From: JAUWGC01 sp963753055
GTDB taxonomy: Bacteria; Bacteroidota; Bacteroidia; Bacteroidales; B18-G4
Assembly (NCBI GenBank): GCA_963753055.1
Contig: CAVWAP010000009.1
Location: 496,001 to 560,000 of the forward strand
Length of the DNA stretch: 64,000 nt
Reading direction: 5' to 3'
Position numbers and translations under genes: made by a program. Of the stretch, positions 45,982 to 56,877 are shown one piece after another (positions within the stretch are counted from its first letter, which is position 1; each line of letters begins with the position of its first letter). The notes below the pieces were generated by a model. The model did not search any database. It saw nothing but the letters and a program-made list of their open reading frames with translations, and had not been told where the DNA came from.

Positions 45982-46204
45982 GCCTTCTGCGCTGGTTATA
46001 GATTCGCTTTAAGCCATAAGCTGCTCCCATAACAATAAGGATGACAGTTCCATTGCCAGCTGGTGCCGAACCACCAGGCTCCCAGTCGCCACCTGTTCCA
46101 TGTGGTGGAGGCGGAGGTGGCTCATCAGCATGTGCAGGACTGATAAATAACGGACTAAATATCAGCATTAAGCAAACGATTATATGTGGTATCCTGCTTT
46201 TCAT
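45971..46204 (-). CDS. 77-aa Pro-rich mini-protein with C-terminal membrane helix (copy 1)
   Basis: A signal peptide (to SPAHA) is followed by DEPPPPPPHGTGGDWEPGGSAPAGNG, a hydrophobic helix (TVILIVMGAAYGL) and a basic tail (KRIYNQRRR). The motif, helix and basic-tail order resembles C-terminal sorting tags, but as a free-standing protein. Its ATG overlaps the stop of the upstream T9SS cargo gene (ATGA, 46201-46204), so the two are translationally coupled. A close paralogue lies at 50293-50526. No named family is known to me. Confidence 0.75.
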   Translation of the reverse strand: MKSRIPHIIVCLMLIFSPLFISPAHADEPPPPPPHGTGGDWEPGGSAPAGNGTVILIVMGAAYGLKRIYNQRRRLIE

Positions 46205-49200
46205 CTTATCGCTATTTTCCCGGTATAATTCAATCCTGGCCCAACCACACGCACAAGGTATGCACCCGGGCTCACATTAAGTTTATACCTGTTTACACCC
46301 TTTCGTTCCACTTCATCGCTAAATATTACCTGTCCCATGGCGTTGATGATATCCACCCGGCCATGAACAGGCTGGGCTATAAGGATGCTTAATTCTTTGT
46401 TTTCCACATACATGGATATGTTATTTCCATTTAATCCATCCCTGATGCCTGTAGCATTCTTCAGGTGTAAAATAAACCTGTCGGGATCATCATTTTTATT
46501 GGATGAGAAGGCATAGCCCTGTGTTTCGCGCAGGTCGACCACCTGGCTGGCTTTTTTGTCTTCCAGCGTGATCTCATATTCAGGAAGCACTAATTCGATA
46601 TTTTCAGCCTTCATGACATAGTCCCTGTTTTGATACGGGTAAAAGACATCGGCAGGCTGAGCAGGTCATCCGGGTAGGGGATGTAGTTGGTGGAAAGGCG
46701 GTCGCCTTCATGGTATGAATACATATCCGCGATACCCGTAAAGCTCATATGGTACCCATCGAATGCCGCATCGAAGCCCGGTGTGGCCTGTTCATTCAGT
46801 CCGATGTTAATGCTGATATAGCGATCATCTTCAAGAATAGCTTTCAGCTTAATTATTTCTGATGAAGATTTTTGGAAAGCAACATCCGAATGCACCCTGG
46901 ATGACAATGGAATCGTGATGCTGTTACTTTGCATCCAGTACCTTGATAAAGAAACCCTGGTTTGCAGCCAATGTATCACCAGATACTAAGATCTTTATAT
47001 CCTGTTCCATCATTTTTTAAAATCTTGGCAACGGTCATCACAATACCGCTTAAGTGCCCAATCGATCACCGGTTCATTCCATATATATCGCATGACTGGA
47101 AAGGATTTCCCATCATATGGTAACCGTCTGCCCATAGTAGGAGTATAGGTAAGGCTATCGATGGTAAGGCTCGATATATTAAAATCGCCATAAAACTCTT
47201 TTGTGGCGGCTGTTTCCACTGAATGCAGATATCCCTTGCCTGGCAGGAAAGGCGAGTAATAATGTACTTTATAATTTCGCCAGTAATAATCATCCTCATC
47301 CCAGATAAAAAGATCATCCAGGTGCGGGCTCCAGGATCCGGGAACAAAATCAGTCCCTGTTATAGGCATTGCCTGCATAGGTGAGGAGATAATATGCCAG
47401 CCATCATCATCGGTAACAAGAGTGTAGGGGCTGAAATAGCGTTGCATAAAGGCTGTTCCGGTAACAGTGAGGTTCTCTGCCCCAATCAATGAACCGCCAT
47501 CTTCAATAGTTATATATGCCACTGTTTCGGAAGCTAGTAATGGTAGGATAATTGGTTAATCCTCCAGGAATAATTGCATGATTGATTGATCCCGGAACAC
47601 CATCCAACCAGTTGCCTGAATTCGTCCATGAGCTATTGGAAGCACCTGTCCAGGTGGTGGTGTTGTCGGTTTCAGACATGTAAAAGTCATCAATAAAAAC
47701 GCCCAACCCATCGGTGGAATAAGAATAAAATCCAATATAATGATAACCTGTTGTTGTTGGGATATAAGTTCCCTGTCGCTTTGCTCAAAACCATTGTTTG
47801 TTAGACTTGAACTATTATACACTGAGTATGATCATAGCAGATGATTGAGGCTTTTGGGCCACCCATTAACTTCTAAGACTTTCAGTTGCATTTGTACCAG
47901 ACCAGACCCTTTGCCAAAAGGAAATATCATATTCATTTCCGGCAATCATGTATATGGGGGGGTAAAATGCCAATTATCTTTATCTGAATAATATGCCCCA
48001 CCAGTTGATGCTTCATAAAAGCAAGCTAAACTGTTTACACCTGATGTTGAGATTAGGTTTGATGTTTTCCAGTTTGCATGTAGAGTTATTTTCTGTAGTC
48101 CAGCCTTCAACGTATTTGGGAGAGATTACACCATCAAAATCTTCAGAATATGGAAGAGCAACATCGTTTGTGGTAGTGAAAGACCAGATGGAACAACCTG
48201 TACTTGATCCGGAATTATTCTCAGGAAAGACTTGAACATAATATGTTGTATTGGGCTCTAGGTTACTCACCTTGTAATGATTCATTCCAACTGGCCAGCC
48301 ATTTAACACATTTATTGGTGTAGATGTACCCCCACCATCAGAGCCAATATATAATTGTATAACTATCTGCATTCACAACCTCCGTCCACTCAAGTAGCGG
48401 ATTAAGAGATACACCTGTTGCACCATCACCCGGGATAAATCAGATCGGTAGCACAGGCAGGTGGGGTTGTATATTCGTCAATACCACTAATAATGATAGA
48501 AAAAGCCTGAGATCGTGAAAGAGTGCCGTCATGATCAACAGTATATTGTATAAGTGCCTGCTGTAGGATTTGCAATATATACCATTTCTACATTATCAAC
48601 ATCATTTTCGCCGGTGGTAGTAGGCGCATTATCGGGATTATCCCGATCAAGGCTATATGGATAATAAGTTGTTTTTGCTCCATCAGATACAGATAGATCT
48701 AGGTCATTAACAAGCATAATATCCGTGGGATCCAGGTCTGCTGCAACGGGTATACCTGCTGGATCTGTCCACACACTGTGACACTTAATGGGGCATTTCC
48801 ACTAACTGTAACATCTCTTGATATAGGTAGCACCATTATTTAGTGACAATTCATCAATTACATTTTGATCAAGGTCTTCTGTGATTTTTAAAGCAGCCGC
48901 TTTCAGCATTAACAAGTCCCCATCCAAATTTATAATCTGGTCCATCATAATCTCCACATTCATCAGCCGTATGGAATTGCAAGGGCTTTCAAAGTAGCTG
49001 CCCGCATGCTGGTTCCACTGTTTAAATTCTGATAATGTTGTTGTAATAAAGCTAGGGTACCTGCTAGTATTTGGAGATGACATTGAAGTTCCCCCATAAT
49101 AATCATACTTATCATTTTGATTTGCTCCACATACACTCGAATAAACATTTACCCCTTTCGCAACAATGTCAGGTTTGATCCTGCCATCATCTACTGGACC

Positions 49201-50196
49201 CCAACTACTGAAAGAAGACATGAACACAGAACTTGGCCCAGTATAATTTAGCACTTCAACAACAGCACCAACTGTAAGAACATTCTTTACTCAATGCCTG
49301 GTGGGCAATACAATCATACCCATCTGGATATCCATCAACCGGATATGTGACCGCATTACTGGGACCTTCTCCCCTATCATTTCCAGCAGATTTCACAATC
49401 AAATAATATGGAGCATTATAAGCAATTTGATCCCAATTTTGAGCAAAAGAATCATAAAATCCAAATTGATAATCTTCTTGGGTACTAATTGATGTTGATG
49501 TTCCATACCCAATCCCCATAGCCATCCAAATCCACTGATAATACTGGTAATAACCAGCAGCTGTGCTATATGAATGATTTGAAATCTCCATTCCAGCAGC
49601 TGCAGCAGTTGCCATTTCGGTTTCATCTGAATTCCATTCATAAGCATCCAATTCTCCGTTATACCCCATTCCTTTGGCTTGATCCATCAACTCCATTAGC
49701 AATCATGGTACCTGCAACATGGGTTGCATGGCTGCTAGTATCAGTTGCACCATCTACTTGTGTCACCCTGGAAGATCCCGTATTCATAAATTCGACATGA
49801 TTTAAGTGTACCGCTCCCCCATCCCATTCACCAAGTTTATCATAACCAGAACCATCAAGGCTTAATCCAAGACTTCCCCCGGGCCATAAGCTTATCAGCC
49901 CTGGTTGTAACAGCTGCACCATAATTATCGGTAATATAAAAAATTGGCATGCCATCTTTAATTGCCATCAATTCCATCTCCGTCCCATCCGGCAATACCT
50001 GTCTAACCGGCATATTATTCTGCCTGGCCCATTCAATGGCTTCGGCTTTTTTGCTGTTCGGCTTCAATTTTCTTAATCCTGGCAAATTCCAAAAGGGCTT
50101 CTACATTGGTTTCGGTCTGGGCAAAAGCACCAATGACCATCCTCAAGACCATAAACCACAGTATATAGCTCTTTGTATTATAGTGTACTTAACCAT
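46201..50196 (-). pseudogene. S8 subtilisin-like T9SS cargo protease, multiply frameshifted
   Basis: One gene of about 1,330 codons broken by many indels. Read across frames from about 50196: signal peptide (MVIGAFAQ); propeptide-like segment (50085-49855); Asp region (LGEWDGGAV); catalytic His in HATHVAGTM; oxyanion Asn in KSAGNDRGEG; Ser in GGTSMSSPN; fibronectin-like and lectin-like modules (47.9-48.4 kb); a WTNSGNW/AIIPGG/ITIEDGGSLIGAENLTV module; and a T9SS sorting domain (GRVDIINAMGQVIF...SPGAYLVRVVG) ending at 46201. All catalytic motifs persist, so the lesions are recent or are sequence errors. Confidence 0.75.
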
Positions 50197-50292
50197 GGGT
50201 AAATATTCGATAACGGGGCAAGATAGCACATTTAAGCGTTTTGGTAAAGATTTTATGGTAGATATTTATCGGTGAGCGGTGAATTAAATTTG

Positions 50293-50526
50293 CTATTCAA
50301 TAAGCCTGCGGCGTTGGTTATAGATCCGTTTTAAGCCATAGGCTGCCCCCATAATAATCAGGAAGACCGTTCCGTTGCCGGCTGGTGCTGAACCACCGGG
50401 CTGCCAGTCGCCTCCGGTACCGTGTGGAGGAGGGGGAGGAGGCTCATCAGCATGAACAGGGCTGATAAATAACGGACTTAGTACCAGCATTAAGCTAATG
50501 ATAATATGTCGTATCTTGATTTTCAT
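50293..50526 (-). CDS. 77-aa Pro-rich mini-protein with C-terminal membrane helix (copy 2)
   Basis: Paralogue of 45971-46204 at the same length. It starts MKIKIRHIIISL and keeps the DEPPPPPPHGTGGDW, PGGSAPAGNG, TVFLIIMGAAYGLKRIYNQRRRLIE order. It follows the second T9SS cargo gene. An extra T relative to copy 1 removes the cargo stop, so the two frames read as one in the sequence as given; in copy 1 they overlap as ATGA. Confidence 0.75.
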   Translation of the reverse strand: MKIKIRHIIISLMLVLSPLFISPVHADEPPPPPPHGTGGDWQPGGSAPAGNGTVFLIIMGAAYGLKRIYNQRRRLIE

Positions 50527-52857
50527 CTTAATAGCTATTTTCCTGGTATAATTCAAATCCCTGAGGAGCACAGTACGAAACGTACCATATATAGCCCCCG
50601 GGCTCACATTAAGTGTATACCTGTTTACTCCTTTTCGTTCCAGTTCATTCACTGAAGATCACCTGTCCCATGACATTGATGATATCTAACCTTCCTTGTA
50701 CGCGGATGTTCTATCAATACACTCAATTCATTGTGTTCAATATACATTGAAACACTGTTGCCGTTCAAGCCATCCATAATGCCGGTTGCATTTTTCAGAT
50801 GCAACACAAAGCGTTCAGGGTCATCATTTTTATTAGATGAGAAGGCATAACCCTGCGTATCCCGCAGGTCGATCACTGGTTTGCTTTTTTATCCTCAAGT
50901 GTGATTTCGTATTCAGGAAGCACTATTTCAATATTTTCCACCTTCATTGTATAGTCCCTGTTCTGATAGGGATAAAGTATGATCGGCAGGCTGAGCATAT
51001 CGTCCGGGTAAGGGATATAGTTGGTTGAGAGGCGGTCGCCTTCATGGTATGAATACATATCTGCTATACCCGTGAAGCTCAGGTGGTAGCCATCGAATGC
51101 TGCATCAAAACCAGGTGTGGCCTTTTCGTTAAGTCCTATGTTGATGCTGATATAGCGATCATCTTCAAGGACAGCTTTCAGCTTAATTATCTCCGATGAA
51201 GATTTCTGGAAAGCAATATTTGATGTGCCCTGGATGACAATGGAATGGTGATGCTGTTACTCTCATCCAAAACTTTAATAAAGAATCCCTGGTTTGCAGC
51301 CATTGGATCACCAGATATAAGATCCTGCATATCCGGTACCATCATTTTTCAAAATCTTAGCATTTGCAATACACTAAGTCAAGTGCCCAGTTCCATCATT
51401 CCATAACAATGCTGATTGGAAAGGGTTTCCCATCATATGCCATCCATTGCCCATGGTTGGCGTATAGGCTGAGGTTAGTAATGGTCACATTGTCTTACAT
51501 TAAAATCCCCATAAAATTCTTTTGTGGCAGCTGTTTCCACAGCATGCAAATATCCTTTGCCCACTTCAAAAGGGGAGAAATTATGAACTTTGTAATTTCG
51601 CCAGATAATAGTCATCTTCATCCCAGATAAAGAGATCGTCGTTGAGGTCTCCTGGCACAAAGTCTGTTCCCGTGATCGGCATGGCCTGCATGGGGGAGGA
51701 AATGATATGCCAGCCATCTATTGATCAATAGATATAAGGGACTGAAATAGCGCTGCATAAAGGCTGTTTCATCCACGGTAAGGTATTCAGCACCTATCAA
51801 CGAACCACTATCTTCAATGGTAATATAATCCACATGGGCCCCATCCCCACTTTGTATGGTTGGATAATGATCCAGGCCACCAGGAATAATGGCATGGTAA
51901 CCATCTCCTGGAACACCATCGGACCAGTTGCTTGCATTGGTCCAGTCCCCGTCTTTAGCGCTGCCTTCCCAGTTGTGAAGTAAGCCCTTCCCATCCGGCC
52001 AGCCTTGCCCAGAGATACCAGCGGCTATCCCTTTTTTAGTGCAATTAAGTGACATCGGAATGTGCACAGCTGCGACATAATTCGATATCTCTGTAGTTCA
52101 TGACTTGGGATTAGCAATTATCCAATCATTGGCCCAATTATGCCGTATCCTCACCGGATGATTATAATCACATGCATCATTTGCATAATATTCCTGGAAA
52201 TTAGTGTCTGCATCGGGACTATACTTCTCAATATCAGCAAAGTCAAGAGGATCTTATTATTTGCGATGCAATAGTCCCTGATCTGCTGATTTGCTAAGTA
52301 TAAACTACCACCTATCCCTAAACCTTCAAGATGACCTGTCATATAAACGAACTGCACATCAGGATATTCAGATTCAAGTTGTTCCATCGGACCAAATAAT
52401 CAGATGGCAAGTCCACCTCGTTACCTGTCCGCCCCATGACCAGATGATCACATTACATCCCAGGAAAGTCAGTCCAGGTATTCGCGTGTTTCATCATCCC
52501 ATACACCAATACCGAAATCACCTTCAAGATAGACCTGCATCATATACCATCTTCCTTCAAAGAGGTGCAGTGTCATCATCTCCTGCCATCATTGACTCCA
52601 GTACATAAGTTCCATCATTAAAGTATGTCGTACCAGGGCATCCATGCCGGACGTCGGCTGACTGCCATGTGATGTATGGCCATAACCAATCCATAAATTG
52701 GCCTTTGCGCTGTCAATATATTGATCAGGAATTTGATCAAGATCTATACATGTGTGATCAATGATAATCGGTTGCTGGGCAAGGGCACCCAGGGTAATTC
52801 CCAGAACACCATAACCCACAGTAATACAGCTCTTTTCATTGGTGCACGCTTATTCAT
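50527..52857 (-). pseudogene. SGNH-like T9SS cargo protein, multiply frameshifted
   Basis: Starts near 52857 or 52839 with a signal peptide (GITLGALAQ). Fragments across frames read GYGHTSHGSQPTSGMDAL, YFNDGTYVLESMMAGDD, FVYMTGHLEGLGIGG and QQIRDYCIANNKIL, the pattern of a secreted SGNH-like family. From 51.99 kb it continues with a WTNASNW/AIIPGG/ITIEDSGSLIGAEYLTV module and a T9SS sorting domain, both close to those of the S8 gene. At least eight frame breaks. The active-site set cannot be confirmed. Confidence 0.65.
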
Positions 52858-53290
52858 AGGTATATTTTCTCAAATTGCAAGTTAATAATTTTTGAATGGG
52901 ATGTAAAGTGTATTAGCGATGAAAATTATGGTAATTACCTATTATTGCTTGGGCTTGTCACTTGTTTCTTTTACCCACCCCCCGTCCCCCTCCCTCTAGA
53001 GGGAGGGGGGGCGTTTATTGCATACATATGCCTTACTACTATACCTGGGGGTGGGTACAGGAAAAAAAAACAAACCTTTCGTTAAAAACCGAAGTTAAAG
53101 CCAAGAGACACCGTCTTCTCCCGGCCTCTCCCTAACAGAGGAATATAGGAACAGAGGAGTTTTGAAATGATATCTGATTCATGATATCTGATATCTGATA
53201 TTTGATTTTTCTGTTCAGTGTTCACTGTTCAGTGTTCACTAGATTTTCCTATATTCGCATCTTTATTAACCCATACCAAAGAGATGCCCT
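52858..53290. other. Intergenic region with CTAG-centred hairpin and word repeats
   Basis: No gene seen. A perfect hairpin of CCCCCTCCCTC and GAGGGAGGGGG arms around TA lies at 52986-53009. 53165-53205 is made of GATATCTGAT words, and 53213-53240 of TGTTCAGTGTTCACT words. TATATTCG at 53250-53257 is one base from the -7 consensus and may serve the next gene. Confidence 0.5.
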
Positions 53291-54450
53291 ATGGACGATT
53301 TGATCTATCTTGACAATGCTGCTACTACCTTCCCGAAGCCGGTCGAAGTTTATGATTATATGGACAGCTTTTACCGAAGAACGGGGTGAACCCCGGCCGC
53401 TCTGGATTTGACAAAGCACTGGAGACTGAAGAGCTGGTTTTCAATACCCGCAAGGTGCTGACAGAGTTCTTTAATGGTACAGATCCTTACCGACTGACAT
53501 ACAGCTACAACGCCAGCGATTCACTTAATATGATCACCTATGGTATGATCGAGAAAGGAGATCATGTCATCACTACAAATGTTGAGCATAACTCTGTCCT
53601 CAGGCCGCTCAACCAACTGGTAAAAGACCTTGGCATTGAAGTCACACATATCCCTTTCAGCAGCTCGGGCCATATCGACCCGGATGATGTGAAAAAAGCA
53701 TTCCGGAAAAATACCAAGATGGTCATCCTGAACCATGGATCCAACGTCATTGGCACCATACAGCCCGTTGCCCAGGTTGGGAAATACTGTCGCGAGGCAG
53801 GGATCTACTTTGCCGTGGATGCCAGCCAGACCGCCGGGATCAACAAGATTGACGTTCAGGATATGTGTATCGACCTGCTGGCGTTTACAGGCCATAAATG
53901 CCTGATGGGCCCGACAGGCATCGGCGGATCATACATAGGTGAAGAAGTGCCAATCAGAGGTACACGCTATGGGGGCACGGGTGTCCGTTCAGCATACCCA
54001 TACCACCTGGAAGAGTTCCCTTACCGCATGGAATGCGGCACACTGAACATTATCGGTGTTGCCGGGCTGAATGCAGGGATGAAGTGGATCAAGAAAGAGG
54101 GAATGGACAAGCTGCATGAGAAGGAAATGCGTATGTGGACAAGGCTGCGTGCCGGATTAAAAGAAATTGAAGGCGTTACTTTGTACTGCGCCGACAGCGA
54201 AGAAAACCATAATTCTGTCCTTAGCTTCAACCTCGAGGGCTGGGAAGCCGGCGACGTGGGCACCATGCTCGACGTGGATTACAATATCGCCTGCCGCACA
54301 GGCTTGCAATGCGCTCCGCTGGTACATACCCAGCTTGGCACCGATAAGATCCATGGAACAGTCCGATTTAGTATAGGACCCTTTAATACTGACGAGCATA
54401 TTGAGGCTGCTATTCAAGCTGTTGGAGAGATTGCATCTATCAAAAGATAA
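53291..54450 (+). CDS. Class-V cysteine desulfurase (EF2568-like), one-base frameshift
   Basis: PLP enzyme that takes sulfur from cysteine. It starts at ATG 53291 (YLDNAATTFPKP). After 32 codons the frame stops at TGA 53387; the next frame continues with VNPGRSGFDKALETEE to 54450. One missing G in the GGGG run (53383-53386) repairs it. The PLP Lys is in FTGHKCLMGPTG and the catalytic Cys in ACRTGLQCAP. NPGRSGxD and the LDNAATTFPKP start resemble TIGR01977 (EF2568 type), a family reported near selenium-labelled molybdenum hydroxylases. Convergent with the dsrK-like gene. Confidence 0.85.
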
Positions 54451-54454
54451 TGAT

Positions 54455-54633
54455 GCTTAATAATTGACCAATTCACCAATCTGTATCAATTGACCAGGTA
54501 AATTACAAATTACCAATGTTCAGATTTCAATTTTCAACCCTTTTGAAAATTGATTATTCTATCATTGAAATTTGGTGATTATTTGGTCAATTGGAGCTTG
54601 GTAATTGGTCAATTTCCAATGATTGGTCAATTA
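54455..54633. repeat. AATTGACCAATT inverted word repeats between convergent genes
   Basis: A left block of AATTGACCA / ACCAATT words and a right block of TTGGTCAATT words are mutually complementary around a TTTTCAACCCTTTTGAAAA hairpin. It probably works as a two-way terminator. No gene. Confidence 0.5.
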
Positions 54634-55926
54634 TTAAATAACAAGTGCATCCGAAACTATCTCCCCAATTGTCTTAATCTCCACCCCAAGCTTGTATTCC
54701 TGATTAAGGCTCATGAGCTGGTCGATGCAGTTATGGCAGGGGGTTGCGACAATCTTTGCCCCGGTGCTGGTGATCTGGTCGGCTTTGATCTTGCCTGACT
54801 GGACCCGGCGGTCGTTGAACTCGCTCATCGACAGCTGTCCGCCTCCACCGCCACAGCAATAATTGTTTTCCCGGTTGGGTGTCATCTCCACAAAGTTTTC
54901 AACGGCTTTCCTAAGAATGTAACGCTGCTCTTCGATCACACCACCTGACCTGACAAGGTTGCACGGATCATGGATGGTCACCAGGTCCTTGTTCTTTGAG
55001 GGATCCAGCTTGATCCTTCCCGAGCGGATATAATCTGCAATCAGCTCTACCGCCGTGATCACCTTGAAGGGATATTTTCTTTCAACCCAGTTGGGCCCTT
55101 CCCAGCGAATGGCGCGGGAGCCGTGCCCGCATTCCGCCAGCACCAGCATCTCGCTTCCCAGCTTATCCATCTCATCTGTAATCCTCTGTATCAGTTCACC
55201 CGCCTTGGAGTTATCACCAGAATAATAGGGATAGTTGGTAACATCATAGACATTGGTCGATAAGGTCCATTCCTCTCCGGCAGCATAAAAGATTCTGGCC
55301 ATGGCGCTGATGGACAATGGAAAGAATTTTGGCTCACGCGGGTTCAGGGTATACATTATCTTTTTGCCCTTCACATCCAGGGGGATGCTTGCGTTATCAT
55401 CCTCTACATCCATCTGCAGGTCTTCTTCCAGCCATTGAAGGGTATCAATGAGCTCCTCCCTTGGTATGGCCATGTTATTCCCTGTGTTGATGGCAGCATC
55501 TACTGTCGACTGCAGGCCTTCCGGGACAAGGTCCATTTCAACAAGCATGGACCGGGCGGTGCGGACCAGCAGGGGAATGTCGATCCCGATTGAGCAGTGG
55601 GCCGAGCAACGCCCGCACATGGTGCAGGCCCCGAAGAGCACATCTACCATCTCATCGATGGTCTCATCGTTGAAGTCGCGGGCACCTGTCAGCTTGGGCG
55701 CAATCTTTCCCGCCAGGGTATGGTATCGGCGGTACACCCCGGCAATCAGGTCAACCTTCCTTCCGGGGATGAAGCGCTCATCTCCTGTAGCCAGGTAGTA
55801 GTGGCACGACTCGCCACAGAGTCCGCAATGTACACAGCTGTTAAGGTGGGTCAGGAGCCTTGCATCCAGCCTATCATCAAGGACGCTCAGCGCCTTGCTT
55901 TGTTGTTCGGTTAATTTTCTCCCCAT
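54634..55926 (-). CDS. DsrK/HdrD-like iron-sulfur heterodisulfide-reductase subunit
   Basis: 430 aa from ATG 55926; an in-frame ATG at 55950 gives 438 aa but a longer overlap with the upstream gene. Two 4Fe-4S motifs (CVHCGLCGESC; CTMCGRCSAHC) are followed by two CCG domains (HDPCNLVRSGG...CCGGGGGQL...TPCHNC), the HdrD/DsrK layout. DsrK reduces the DsrC trisulfide or disulfide with electrons from the DsrM membrane subunit. It is third in the dsrC-dsrM-dsrK-like operon. No dsrAB, dsrJ, dsrO or dsrP is in the window. Confidence 0.85.
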   Translation of the reverse strand: MGRKLTEQQSKALSVLDDRLDARLLTHLNSCVHCGLCGESCHYYLATGDERFIPGRKVDLIAGVYRRYHTLAGKIAPKLTGARDFNDETIDEMVDVLFGACTMCGRCSAHCSIGIDIPLLVRTARSMLVEMDLVPEGLQSTVDAAINTGNNMAIPREELIDTLQWLEEDLQMDVEDDNASIPLDVKGKKIMYTLNPREPKFFPLSISAMARIFYAAGEEWTLSTNVYDVTNYPYYSGDNSKAGELIQRITDEMDKLGSEMLVLAECGHGSRAIRWEGPNWVERKYPFKVITAVELIADYIRSGRIKLDPSKNKDLVTIHDPCNLVRSGGVIEEQRYILRKAVENFVEMTPNRENNYCCGGGGGQLSMSEFNDRRVQSGKIKADQITSTGAKIVATPCHNCIDQLMSLNQEYKLGVEIKTIGEIVSDALVI

Positions 55927-56555
55927 ATCCTGTGTTTCTTGATGGGCCATGTGCCGCGACGTCCATAAAATATTCCCAGGTGATAACGGGAAGTGAAAAA
56001 GTAAACCATATGCCTCAACTTACCCAGGGGTATGTAGAGAAACAGGATTGCAGAATAAATAAAAAGTACCGTTGCTGCCGGGGCATTGAGTATGGTAACG
56101 GCAACCATAAGGTGAAACCCGCTTACGAGCAGGTTGCTGATATAATCGTCGGGGTTGCTGAGTGCTTTCATGTTCTTGTTGAACATCCTTTTGACCAGGA
56201 TGCCCAGTCCGGTAATCCCTGACACTGCAAGGAAAGCCGCTGAGACATAATGAATCCACGGGGAAAGGTTGACACCTAAGAAGATCAGTATCAACCAGGC
56301 AAAGCTCAAAAAGGTCCCGAGGTGGAAAAGGATCCCAGCCGTGTAGGTGGGCAGGTGCATGAAGGCGGTTTCTTTTTTCTTCGGCGACATACCTTTTGTG
56401 AAGGAGTAGGCTACCGCCGGTCCGATCCTGCCCTTTGCCATGGCATTGTCATTGGGAATGCCTTTGCCGATGATGCGAAAAAAATGGTACAGGCATGACA
56501 GCAAACAGGTGGCGAAGCCAGCAAGGCATATCCAGTGATAAATCGTCATGTCCAT
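55911..56555 (-). CDS. DsrM/NarI-like membrane cytochrome b subunit
   Basis: 214 aa with five to six helices. Candidate heme ligands are His in FMHLPTYTAGILFHLG and SGFHLMVA. The C-terminal pattern KLRHMVYFFTSRYHLGIFYGRRGTWP is typical of NarI/DsrM subunits that take electrons from menaquinol. It starts 4 bp after dsrC and overlaps the dsrK-like gene. Confidence 0.82.
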   Translation of the reverse strand: MDMTIYHWICLAGFATCLLSCLYHFFRIIGKGIPNDNAMAKGRIGPAVAYSFTKGMSPKKKETAFMHLPTYTAGILFHLGTFLSFAWLILIFLGVNLSPWIHYVSAAFLAVSGITGLGILVKRMFNKNMKALSNPDDYISNLLVSGFHLMVAVTILNAPAATVLFIYSAILFLYIPLGKLRHMVYFFTSRYHLGIFYGRRGTWPIKKHRIWGEN

Positions 56556-56559
56556 GATA

Positions 56560-56877
56560 TTAAACGCAGCCGTCAGGTTTCGGTAGGCCGGCTATCTTAC
56601 ATGCTCCCCGGGCGGGACCTGCAGGAAAGAGCTGGTATATCTCCCTGAGCTTAAGGCCGGTGTGCTGACATATTTTTCTTACCATGGGTGCCATATCTGT
56701 CTCCAGCCAGTGCTCCCTGATATAATTAATGATGGCCCAGTGCTTTTCATTCAGCTCGCCGGTACCATCGTTCATAGCAAACATTTTAGCAACATCTTCA
56801 TTCCATAGATCGGGTTGCTGCAAGAAGCCATCACCATCAACTTCAAAGGTCTGGCTTTCAATTTCAAGTATTGGCAT
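56560..56877 (-). CDS. dsrC: DsrC/TusE-family sulfur carrier with both C-terminal cysteines
   Basis: 105 aa from ATG 56877. The DsrC fold signature ELNEKHWAIINYIREHW is present. The C-terminal arm ends ACKIAGLPKPDGCV with Cys93 and the penultimate Cys104, eleven residues apart. Both cysteines define true DsrC, which can form a trisulfide; TusE-like proteins keep only the last. First gene of the operon, so DsrMK is the likely reductase for it. The sulfur source is unclear. Confidence 0.9.
   Translation of the reverse strand: MPILEIESQTFEVDGDGFLQQPDLWNEDVAKMFAMNDGTGELNEKHWAIINYIREHWLETDMAPMVRKICQHTGLKLREIYQLFPAGPARGACKIAGLPKPDGCV

Noticed and set aside
53383..53389. Programmed frameshift or selenocysteine at the TGA in the cysteine desulfurase
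   Set aside because: The downstream protein is in another frame, so TGA readthrough cannot rescue it; one missing G in a G-run explains it simply.
54634..55926. Glycolate or glycerol-3-phosphate dehydrogenase Fe-S subunit (GlpC/GlcF)
   Set aside because: Adjacent DsrM-like and DsrC genes with no flavoprotein partner favour the DsrK type.
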